From Lolium rigidum (Eukaryota > Streptophyta > Magnoliopsida > Poales > Poaceae), in NCBI RefSeq assembly GCF_022539505.1, contig NC_061509.1:206105254-206169253 (forward strand): a DNA stretch of 64,000 bases. Direction: 5' to 3'. Below the pieces are notes generated by a model that was not told the DNA's origin, did not search any database, and worked only from the letters and a program-made list of their open reading frames with translations. Below are positions 22,099 through 32,235 of the stretch, piece by piece (position 1 is the first letter of the stretch; every line of letters starts with the position of its first letter). The translations under genes were made by a program, and so were the position numbers.

Positions 22099-22986
22099 TC
22101 GTGGTATCGTCACGGCATATGCCATAGGGTGGCTAATCGAAGGTGGTTCTCGAGAGATCTCACGGCGGTATCACGGAAGCGGGTATGGGCACGAGCGACA
22201 CGGCGACGTACCCAGGTTCGAGGCCCTCCGATGGAGGTAAAACCTCTACTCCTGCTAGAGTGTATATGATGATCACACAATACAATGGTGCTCCTAGAGC
22301 TGTGTCCGGCTGCTCCTGAGAGGCTAAGGGAGACGATGGTCTCTCTCACAGGGCAGCGCTAAGGGTGGAATGAAGTGAGAATGATCGATCCCCTACACGA
22401 GAGGGGGTAGTGCGGCTTATATAGGCGCCGGCACTTTACATATAAGACCCTATAGTTTACTGGCCGGCTTGGCCGGCTCCGGCTTCCGCTCCTTCCCGAG
22501 GCAATGACGTCAGGAGCCGTTGAGGCGTAGTGGCCTGTCCCATCCGGCTGCCCAGGTCAGCGGTATGGAGAGGAGGTGTCCCTATCGCCGTCTGCCACTG
22601 TAGCCAGTACGGATCGTCGTTGGCCATGATGGCCTGTCCGGCGCGTGGCACTATTGCTCCACAGTGCCCCACGCTTTACGGAAGATGAAGTCAGCGTGGA
22701 CTTTGGGAACCCGGATCACCAACCCGGTTCCTTCCAGTGCAAGACTCGCCAGCCTCGAGTCGGTCCGAGGTACGGACCCCCGAGTCGGATATGGCTTGTA
22801 GAAGCCGGCCCAGCTACAGCATTGGTGGCCGTAGCCAGGCCGACTAGGACCTAGAGCCAGCCGGCTTCCGGATCAGCCGGCCACGGCGCCAGCCGGCTGC
22901 TCCTCAGCCGGCCTTTGCCGCGAGCCGGCCTATGGCCAGCCGGCTGCTCCGCGTCCATTGCCCTACGCGGGGTCTTCCCCCCGACA
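22099..22986 (-). mobile_element. 3' LTR of left palindrome arm
   Basis: 888 bp with termini TGTCG...CGACA on the minus strand, preceded by the polypurine stretch ttcgggggctaa (complement at 22987-22998). A TATATAA box at about 22418-22424 reads on the minus strand. It is very GC-rich, with many GCCGGC motifs. It resembles the right LTR (37029-37918) at roughly 95-97 percent by eye. As the two are not a 5'/3' pair of one element, their divergence does not date an insertion. Confidence 0.88.
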
Positions 22987-23495
22987 TTAGCCCCCGAAGC
23001 TGGCAAGGTCCTGCGATTAGAAGGACCTAGGCAGGTTTTCCTGGCTTCTCGAATATACTTGGCGGCACTTGGAGGGGCCGACCGAGAATTTCCATTCAGC
23101 CGGCTGCGCCCTCATCCGGCTCGTTCTTGCCGGCTGCTTCTACTCGGCTGCTATTTGCACTTGTGCAGCTTTTGTTCTATCGCAAGTTTCGATGGCGTCT
23201 CCGCCTTGCTGATGACTTTTGGTCCGAGTTGAACTTATTGTCCGGCTCCGGCTTGTGGCGCGCCGGAGTCTCCGCCGCCTCGGGTCCTGCGCCCGACTTG
23301 ACTGGTCTGACGCCTGGGCTCTGCCGCCGGTTCGTCTGGTCACATCAATGTCTCCTCCGGATTTGGTGCGGTCGTGGGCGACGTGGTGTGGCGGTTTTCA
23401 GTAACGGTAGCGGTCGTGCGGGAAGTTAAGGCGCAGAAGATCCGGGCGACGTGGCCACGATCGCCACTTGGAGGCCAACCGCCCGCCGCGGTCGG

Positions 23496-23504
23496 CTATA
23501 AATG
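23496..23504 (+). promoter_or_regulatory. TATA box for the antisense gene, left arm
   Basis: CTATAAATG lies in a GC-rich setting about 290 bp before the ATG at 23796. The mirror-image site is kept at about 36512-36520 in the right arm, so the motif is shared by both copies. It would drive transcription opposite to the element's own pol. This is inference from position only. Confidence 0.5.
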
Positions 23505-23795
23505 CCGCCGGGGGGGTACCGAGGCGGCCACTTGCCCACTTCGTCTTCCTCACGCTCCCGCTGTCCTCGCTCTCCTTTGCGTGCTTGAGCCCGTTGCTGC
23601 TCCGGCGAGCGTCTCCCGCTGGCGAACTCCGGCGAACGAATCTCCGCCGATCCGCCGCCGCAACACCGTCGAGCCGGCGCCACGGGGCCCCGCATTTCAA
23701 CGGAGCGCCCTCAGCCGCCGTCGTCGCCGCCGCCGTCGCAAGGCTCTTCCTCGCCCTTTCGCCTTTCGTGGTCAACTTCTTCTTCTTCCTCGACG

Positions 23796-26700
23796 ATGGC
23801 CTCCGCCAGTGGGTCGTGGCGGGGCTCGTACATGCGGGAGGACGATATCGCGCGGCTGGTGCGCCTCCGCCGGATCCCGTCGTCGGTGGTCACGCGGGCG
23901 CCCGGTGAGGAGATGGAGCCCGTGCTGCAGCCTGGCGAGCGCGTCGTCTTCGGCGCGCACCTCGATCGCGGGCTGGGCCTGCCGGCCTCCACCTTCTTCC
24001 GGCAGTTCCTCGACAACTTCGGCCTGCAGCCGCACCATCTGCCGGCCAACGCCTGCATCCTCCTCAGCTGCTATGTGGCGTTCATGGAGGCCTACGCCGG
24101 CTTGTGGCCGGATATCGACTTCTGGAGCCGGCTGTTCTACTTGAAGGCTCAAACTACTGAGGGCCGCCTGCGGGCCTGCGGCGCCGCCTCGATCTACACC
24201 CGGCCCGGTACGCCTTTCCCCAAGATTCCCACCGTTGACTCGGTGAAGAACTGGCAGATGTCATTCTTCTACGTGCGCAACGAGGGCGAGCTCGTCGACC
24301 GGATCAACCTTCCGGAGTTCAACCCGGTTCCTCCAGTCGGCCGGATCAACTGGAGCTACAACGCCCGCACGGCGGATCCGGATGCCTGAGGTGAATCAGC
24401 TGCGGGACTTCCAGGGGCGTCCGTCGCGAACGGGCTGACCGCCGAGGACCTCCTCTGCACCATCGCTGAGCGCCAGGTGCTGCCGCTCCAGATGCGCACC
24501 CACAAAATCGGGCACATGTCCGGCCGGTTCGATCCGAACCGGACGTCCACGGCGTTGGTCTCCAAGGCCCAGGTCGCCCGCCGGGTGAACAACATCACCA
24601 AAGCGAACATGCCTGAGGAGTGGAACTACGGGCTAGCGCCCCATGACAGGGACCACCCGCCCGAGCTGGTAAGTTTGTATCTCCGCCGACTTCCGGCTTG
24701 CGGCTGCGAGGCCGACTTCTTTTTTCTTCTGCCGACTTCCGGCTTGTTGTTTGCTCATGTTCTGTTTTTTCTAGCTCTTCAACCACCAGAACGTCGAGGA
24801 TGGCGACCCGGCGACGAGGAGATGGACGCCGGATCACGCCGATCCGGCTGACCAAGCCGGCGACCAGGCCGGCGACGACGACCTGCTGCAGGCGCCTGAC
24901 CTAGGCGGCCAGGGGGAGCACAATCCGCCCCCATCACCGGAGCAGCAGGAGGACGAGGAGCCGGCGACATCCACCACGGGGCCAATCCCCGCCGTGCCCC
25001 TGCGCGCGAGGCCGCCAAGCACCACGGCGACTTCGGCGCCCAAGGGGAAGAAGCGAGCCGGCGACCTCCGCTCCACCGCCGCATTGGAGGCGAAGGCGAA
25101 GAGGCTCCGCCGGCTGTAGTCGAAGGAGGTTCCGGAGCAGGCCGGGTGAGTTCTCTTTTCTCTCTTGTTTGATTCCTTTTCTTTCCTTACTTTTTATGCT
25201 TATCTTTTCCTTATCTGTTCGGCTAGGGCTCCTATTAAGTTTGCCCAGGGCGGCGGCTCCCGGCAGACTCCGTGCGTCGTGTCGCCGCCTCCTTGACAAA
25301 GGAGGGAGTCGACGCCGCAGCCTTCATCGCGCGCACCTACACCGCCGCCGCCTGCGAGTTCTCCGCCTCCCGCAGGGGCGCCTTCCTTCGCCGTGCCGCT
25401 GGCCTCGGCGCCTGATCGCGGCACGCGGGTCGAGCCGACGCGCCAGGCGACGCTGGATGACCTGTTCCCGCGCCGGACTCGTCTTCTGGACCCAGCCGCT
25501 GGGCCGGCCGGGGCATGCCGCCTTCGACCGGAGCCGGAACCGGCAGGGCTGCACCGCCCGCGACCGGAATCGGAGCCGGCAGGACTGCGCCGCCTTCGAC
25601 CGGAGCCGGAGCCGGCAGGGCTGCGCCGCCCGTGACCGGAGCCGAAACCGGGCCGAGCGTGGTGGTGTTGGATGAGAGCCCGGAGGGGGCACCTCAGGCG
25701 CCGGAGACGGCTGCGCCGACTGGGCCATCTGCTTCGCCCAGAGCGCCGCCACCACCGGAGCCGACGACGGGGAGCCGGGCAGGCAGGAGCCGGCTAGGGA
25801 TGAGCCGGCGCGCACGGAGGGCGCCGACTCGCGCGCGCTGGTGAGGACGGGGGCCCCATCGGCGCCGCAGCAGGGCCTGCACGTGGCCAAGGGCGCCCTG
25901 CTCCTGCAGGTGCCATCCGCCTCCGACTCCAGCCTTGGCTCGGCTGGCACTATGGAGCAGGCGTGGCTCCGCGCTGACTCCTATGAGGTGACCAGCCGGG
26001 AGGGGGACCCCGGCCAGGCATCGGTGGAGATGTTCTTCTCCAGCCTGCAGGCCAACCTCAAGGCTAGGGCTGCCGAGGCCGTGGCCAACCTCGCCAAGGT
26101 GGAGGAAGCCAGCAAGGTAAGATTTATCTGTTTTTTGATTTGGTTATCATCCAGGTAGCCCTCCGAGGCATGGGTTGGCTGCTTGGAGCCGGTCCGGGTT
26201 TCGCCTATCATACTGATTTCTCTTTTTTTCCTTAGGCTGTGGCGGATCGGCGCACCACTCTGTACAACCGCGCCGTGACCCACTACCACAAGGCCAAGCT
26301 GGACCGGGCCGGCTTGGCTCGTGAGCTGGAGGCCGTCAAGGGTAAGATCTTGCTTCTTACGACTCGATGTCTTCTTTCTTTTTAGTCTTCGTTGGCTGAC
26401 GTTTCTTTCCGGCTGCCTCGCAGTTGAGGCTGCCAAGGTCCCACGGCTGGAGGCGGATCTCCGGGCTGCACGCGACCAGTGCGCCCTCAGCGAGGAGGCG
26501 GGCCGATCTGCAGCCGCCAAGCTCAAGGTGGCTGAGGGGGAGTTGACGCGGCTCCGCGCGCTGGAGCGGAACCATCTCACTGAGCTCGCCTCCCTTAGCA
26601 CGGCGGAGAAGGAGAAGGTGGATGATCTGAGCCGGCGGCTGACCGAGGTGGAAAAGCAGCGGCTTGCGCTTCAGGAGGAGGTCACCACCAAGTCCACGGA

Positions 26701-27853
26701 GCTGACGGCTACTGCCAAGCGCTGGACGGAGGAGATGGGCGCGCTTGATCGCGGCTTGTCGGGTGAGTGTCCCTACGTTCCCTTCCCCTTTGCCGGCTTT
26801 CGGCTGTCGGCTGCCGGCTTAGGTTGGTAGCCGGCGGCAGAAACTTTCATCTATTTCGCAATCTCCATCTTCGGGCTGGGGGCAGTCGGTTCTTGCCGGC
26901 TGCCGCCAGGCTTTTTCTTTTATTCTTCGAAATCTCCATCTTCGGGCTGGGGGCAGTCGGCTCGTGCCGGCCGCCAGTCTTACTTTAGAACTTCGGAATC
27001 TCCATCTTCGGGCTGGGGGCAGTCGGCGCGTGCCGGCTGCCGCCACTCTTTTTCTTTTATTCTTCGAAATCTCCATCTTCGGGCTGGGGGCAGTCGGCTC
27101 GTGCCGGCTGCGCCGATCTTACTTAGAGCTTCGGAATCTCCATCTTCGGGCTGGGCGCAGTCGGCGCGTGCCGGCTGCCGCCAGTCTTACTTTCGGACTT
27201 CGAAAATTTGCATTTTTCAGCTTATTTCGGCTTTGATGGCTTCTGACATGCTTTTTCTTGCAGCGGCCTTCCCGGAAACGCAGGACGCGGCCTTGGCTGC
27301 CGTTGGTGTTGCGCGCGAGTCCAGGAGGCGGGCGACTGGCGAGGGCAGCTCGGAGTACTTCACGATGGAGGACTACATGGCGTCCATGTCTGCCCGCGTC
27401 GAGCCCATCACCAAGCTCGGCTGGGAGCTCCGGAAGGCGGCTGAGGAGCTGGTCCCGATGCTGTGGCCCGCGGAGGCGGTGCCGCAAGATATCTCCGGCC
27501 TCACCTCTCTGATGGAGCGGGCACCGGATCGCTTCCTCGACTGGAAGGAGTCTGCCACGCGCGCTGGTGCCGACATGGCGTTGTCCTTTGTCCTCTCGTG
27601 GTACAACGAGGTGGACCTGGAGCAGCTCGAGTATCGGCGAGCCGGCGTGGAGGACAAGCTCCCGGCCGAACACAAGACCGCCCGGCTTGCCCGAGCCAGC
27701 GCCATCGCCGACTTCGTCGACAAAAACCTCTTCGTCGCGGACCCGCACCCTCAGTCTGATGAGGAGTACGAGGTGGAGGATGAGGAGGCGGAAGACGCGC
27801 CCGAAGACGATCCGGCAACCGGCCCCTCTGATGCTCCTCCAGCTGGCCCTTGA
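23796..27853 (+). pseudogene. Spliced antisense gene with 'gypsy type' domain (PF04195), left arm
   Basis: A six-exon model is supported by consensus splice sites: 23796-24668, 24775-25145, 25227-26116, 26236-26341, 26424-26762 and 27264-27853. Exon 1 encodes the plant domain historically named 'putative gypsy type transposon' (GAHLDRGLGLP, FFRQFLDNFGL, WPDIDFWSRLF). The middle is a Pro/Ala-rich region, exons 4-5 encode a coiled coil, and exon 6 ends in an acidic tail. The gene is transcribed opposite to the integrase. Damage includes one extra base near 24387 (right arm reads gatgctga, left gatgcctga) and a TAG in exon 2 at about 25117 where the right arm has CAG. Such antisense ORFs are known in Tat/Retand elements; their role is unknown and no transposase activity is implied. 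Confidence 0.75.
26860..27200 (+). repeat. Five-copy 66-71 bp tandem repeat in the last intron (left)
   Basis: Copies begin aatctccatcttcgggctgg at 26860, 26931, 26997, 27068 and 27135, so spacings alternate 71, 66, 71, 67. This suggests an older two-unit repeat. They lie wholly inside the intron 26763-27263. The same array appears inverted in the right arm. Confidence 0.88.
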
Positions 27854-28449
27854 TTTACCTGTCTTTTAGTTGTCGCTTTTGCCAAGACAATTTATTAAAT
27901 CCCCGGGATGCCGGGTGCATATGTAAGACAATATTATTATCCTTTTATTAAGGCACACTTTAATGTGTTTGTTAATCATTTGTGTGCTCGAGTTGCTTTC
28001 TTTCGACTTGTTCGCTTTTTCCTATCCGCCCCACTCTTTGGCTGTGCTCTTGCCGGTCGTACGTCCGACTTGCGATCCGTCGCCGGATCAAGAGCGGGCC
28101 GCGGAGGAGGCCGACGATGCTTCGATCGAACGAGCTGAATTCGGCAATCCGGCACTTTTATGAAAAGTTGCAAGTCAACTCGCTTTTACTCTTTCCCTTA
28201 GTCGTTTTTCGCGTGCCGGCTCCCTAGGCCTTACTCCGCCCGGACGGACGGCCGGGTTGCGGTCACGTAGCTGGATCGGAAGCCGGCTGTCGGAAACCGG
28301 ATCACGTTACTGAACCGGCCGCGTGAAAGGGTTCAAGCCAATTGGTGGAACAAAGTAGAGTACGCGAAAAACTTGTCGGAAACGGCGCTCTCGGCGCATG
28401 CTTTTCATAGCTTACAAAAGGGATACAAGGGATACATACATTCCTGCTC
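27854..28449. other. Spacer between antisense gene and integrase, left arm
   Basis: About 600 bp with the 3' end of the antisense gene approached from one side and the end of pol from the other. No protein or RNA gene is recognised. The mirror copy in the right arm is at about 31620-32235. Confidence 0.6.
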
Positions 28450-30035
28450 TCAAGTATAAAATGGTCGAAGCAACTTGACATTCCAGGGACGTTTAGTCTC
28501 TTCGTCAGTTTTGCTTGCCTTGTTCTTTTTGGCCTCTTGGGCATCTATGAGATAGTAGGAGTCATTGCCTACTGCCTTGCTCACGATGAAGGGACCCTCC
28601 CATGGGGATGCTAGTTTATGCTTTGTCCGGTTGTCCGTTGGATCAGCCGGAGCACTAGGTCTCCTTCTCGGAATGCTAATGTCTTGACCTTCCGGATGTG
28701 GTAGCGACGGAGGCTTTGCTGGTATACGGTAGACCTGGACTCGGCCATTAGCCGGACCTCTTCGACCAGGTCGACTCCATCTTCGCGAGCTTCTTTGGCT
28801 TCGGCTTCTGTGTAGAGCTTGATCCTTGGCGCGTCGTGCTCGATATCCGTCGGCAGGACGGCTTCGGCCCCGTATACGAGGAAGAAGGGTGTGAAGCCGG
28901 CGAGCGGTTTGGCGTCGTGCGCAGGCTCCACGGCACGGCGGGCGGCTCTTCAATCCAGCAGCCGGCTGAGCGCTCAAGCGGCTCCACCATCCGGGGCCGG
29001 ATGCCGGCTAGGATCAGGCCATTTGCCTTCTCCACTTGGCCGTTGGTCTCCGGGTGCGCCACGGATGATAAGTCCATCCGGATCCCTATCTCCCCGCAGT
29101 AGCGTTTGAAAATGCCTTCAGCGAAGTTGCTGCCATTGTCGGTGATGATGCTATGCGGGTAGCCATATCTTACGATTATCTCTTTGAGGAATGTGACGGT
29201 ACTGTGGAGCCGTCCGGCTTTTGATTGGCTTGGCTTCTGTCCACTTAGTGAATTTGTCAATCATCACCAAGAGATGAGTCATGCCACCTCGGGCTGTTTT
29301 GAATGGGCCCACCATATCCAAGCCCCATACGGCAAATGGCCAGGTAATGGGGATGGTCTTCAAGGCGGAAGCCGGCGTGTGCCTTTGCTTGGCAAAGCGT
29401 TGGCAGCCGTTGCACTTCTTCACCACCTCTTCTGCGTCTCTGAGCGCAGTCGGCCAGTAAAAACCGTGCCGGAAGGCTTTGGCCACTATGGCTCTGGAGG
29501 AGGCGTGGTGGCCGCACTCCTACTGATGGATTTCCCGTAGGAGTTCAATCCCTTCAGCCGGCTCGACGCACCGCTGGAGCACCCCACTTACGCTGCGTTT
29601 GTACAGCTCGTGGTTGATGATTGTGTAGGCCTTGGCCCTTCTCTCAATCTGCCTGGCCCGGACTCTGTCATCAGGCAGCACACCGTCGGTGAGGTAGGAG
29701 AGGAAACCTTGTGCCCATGAAGGTACGCATCTTATCTCGAATACGCTGACCAACAGGGCCTCCTGCGTGGGAGCTTCCGGCTTCGACTGCATGGTCGGCC
29801 GGGTTCGGCTTGCTAGCCGGCGGGTTCGGCTTGCTAGCCCCCGAGTTTGGCGATGAAGCCCCGGGTTGGACTGAGAAGTCCCCGGGTTCGGCATGGTAGC
29901 CGGCGGGTTCGGCTTGCTAGCCCCGACTTGGGCGATGAAGCCCCGGGTTTGGGCGAGCAGCCCCGGGTCGGCCGGCACGAATATTGAATCCGAATCCGGT
30001 GACGGTATGATGGACGGTTTCTTGATAACCGCCAA
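28450..30035 (-). pseudogene. RNase H-integrase linker and integrase, left arm
   Basis: Minus-strand frames show, in order, a linker with a degenerate Pro/Arg/Asn-rich repeat (29770-30000) and the zinc-finger approach (NHELYKRSVSGVLQRC, then LLREIHQ followed by a TAG stop). After the stop come KKCNGCQRFAK, the catalytic GLDMVGPF, IITDNGSNF and ETNGQVEKAN (D, D, E), and a C-terminal part ending near 28450. Several frameshifts lie between 28750 and 29260. The closest group is Tat/Retand-type gypsy integrase. RT and RNase H, which should precede it, are replaced by the mirror copy at the palindrome centre. Confidence 0.8.
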
Positions 30036-30044
30036 GGCGATGCC

Positions 30045-30061
30045 AGCGGAATGGCTTGCCG
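30045..30061. other. Centre of the palindrome
   Basis: The unpaired 17-mer agcggaatggcttgccg separates arms that pair from ggcgatgcc | ggcatcgcc outward (gataaccgccaagg against ccttggcggttatc). The innermost roughly 50 bases of each arm match closely, after which the right arm diverges strongly. Confidence 0.85.
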
Positions 30062-31605
30062 GGCATCGCCTTGGCGGTTATCAAGAGCCGTCCGTAGCCG
30101 TCACCCAGATTCAGCTCAATGTCGGCCGGCGGCCAGGCTGTCAGCCAAGCCAGGGGCTTCGCGCCCAAGTGTCGGGGCTAGCCAGCGCGAGACCCGCCGG
30201 CCTGCCCACCGAGCCCGAGGCTTCAGTCAACCCGAAGGGCTTCGTCGCCAAACTCGGGGCTAGCCACCATTGCGCAAGCCGAACCCAGCGACCGGCAGTC
30301 GAGCCGGAAGCTGCAAGTCAGCGTATTCGAGTAAAGATGCTGTGCCTTCCTCTCCTACCTCACCGACGATACCTGACGAGTCGAGCCGGGCGCAGGCGAG
30401 AGAGAGGCCAGAATTCCTGGCCGTAACCACGAGCTGTACAAGCGCGGCGTAGGTGGGGTGCTCCAGCCGCTGAAGGATTGAACTCCACAGGAAATCCATC
30501 GGGAGCGCGAGAATACTGGCCACCACGCCTCCTCGAGCCGTAGTGGCCAAAGCCTTCCGGCACGGTTCTGCGGCCATTGCGCTCAGACGCAGAAGAGTTG
30601 GTGAAGCAGTGCGGCCAAATTGCACAGCAGCTTTTAGCCAAGCAAAAGCCTGCCTTGGAAGCTTCGCCTTGGAGACCATCCCCGTTACCTGGCCATTTGC
30701 CGTGTGGGGCTTGGATATGGTAGGAGCCCATTCAAAGCAGCCCGAGGCGGCATGACTCATCTCTTGGTGATGATTGACAAATTCACTAGGTGGGTCGAAG
30801 CCAAGCCTGATCAAGAAGGTCTGGGCGGCTCCACAGCAGTCACGTTCCTCAAGAGATTGAGTAATCGTGAGATACGGCTAACCCCATAGCATCATCGACG
30901 GAGCAAGCGGCGGCAACTTCGGCCAGGGCATTTTCAAACGCTGCCGCGGGGAGATGGGAGATCCGGATGGACCTATGCGTCCGTGGACGCACCCGAGTCA
31001 CCCGGCCAAGTGGAGAAGAGCAAACGGCTTGATCTCAGCCGTACATCCGAGCCCGGGCGGGTGGGACGCATGGCGCTGCTGTTCTTGGATCGAAAGAGCT
31101 GCCCGGCGTCAGCTGTGGAGGCCTGCGCCACGACGCCCCGACCGCTTCGGTCGGCTTCACGCCCTTCTTCCTCGTACACGGGACGGCAGATCCTGTAGGC
31201 AGATATCGAGCACGATCGCGCCGAGGATCAAGCTGACATCGGCGCGAGATGCTGCAGCCGAAATGAAGCTCAGCGAAGATGGAGCCGACCTGGTCGAAGA
31301 GGTCCGGCTGATGGCGAGTCCAGGTCCTCGTGATCACCGAGCTGAAAGCCTCCGGCGCCTATCCACGGCGGGAGGTCCGGGCCATTGGCATTCGAAGAGG
31401 AGACCTACGTGCTCACGACCGATCCAGCGGACGGACGGCACTCCGCTACGTCGTCCCCATGGGAGGAGTCCCTTCATCGTGAGCAAGGCGGTAGGCAACG
31501 ATTCCTACTATCTCATAGATGCCCAAGAGGCTAAGCGAAAACAAGGCAAGCTAAGACCGCCGGCGAGGAGACTTAAACGTTCGCACAGATGTCGGGGTTG
31601 ACCCC
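30062..31605 (+). pseudogene. Integrase region, right arm (heavily scrambled)
   Basis: The inverted counterpart of 28500-30044. Recognisable pieces are MAKAFRHG, TIPVTWPFAVWGLDMVG, GGMTHLLVMIDKFT and AVGNDSYYLIDAQEA. Between them the sequence carries many short insertions and deletions relative to the left arm, for example around 30330-30480 and 31190-31440. No frame is open across the domain. The damage is far greater here than in the outer part of the same arm. Confidence 0.75.
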
Positions 31606-32235
31606 GACCATTTTTCGCCGCGGGCGAAAGCGAGCCGTATGTGTCCCTTGTGTCCCTTTTGTAAGCTATGAAAAAACGGCACGCGCCAAGACGCCGTTTC
31701 CGACAGGATTTTTCGCGTTCGTCAAATACTTCGTTGTTGCTCAATTGGCTCGAACCCTTGCACGCGGCCGGCTGATAGCGTTGATTCGGTTTCGACGGCC
31801 CGAGCTTCGATCCGGCTACGGACCGCAGCCCGGCTGGCGCGTGGCGGGAGCAAGGCCTAGGGAGCCGACGCGGACGACATAGAGGAAAGAGTAGGCGAGT
31901 TGACTGCAGCTTTTCATAAAAAGTACTTGGGATTGCCGAATTCAGCTCGCTCGGCGAGAGTATTTGCCGGCCTCCCTCGGCCGGCCGCTCTTGATACGGC
32001 TGACGGATCGCAAGTCGGAGCCGTACGGCGGAGCAAGAGCACGGCCAAAGAGTGGGGCGGATGGGAAAAAGCAGACACAAGTCGAAAGAAAGCTGGCTTC
32101 GGCACACAAGATGATTAACAAACACATTAAAGTGTGCCTTAATAAAAGGATAATAATATTGTCTTACATATGCACCGGCATCCGGGGATTTAATAAATTG
32201 TCTTGGCAAAAGCAACAACTAAAAGAACGAGTAAA
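31606..32235. other. Spacer between integrase and antisense gene, right arm
   Basis: The mirror of 27854-28449 with many small differences. No gene is recognised. Frames such as 31508-32218 are chance openings in GC-rich sequence. Confidence 0.55.

Noticed and set aside
23374..24144. The 256-aa frame starting upstream of the antisense gene
   Set aside because: It is a shadow frame, Arg/Ser/Pro-rich, overlapping exon 1 of the PF04195-type gene, which has the recognisable protein in the other frame.
23796..27853. Calling the antisense gene an active transposase because of the Pfam name
   Set aside because: The name 'putative gypsy type transposon' is historical; no catalytic motif is visible, and the element already has an integrase.
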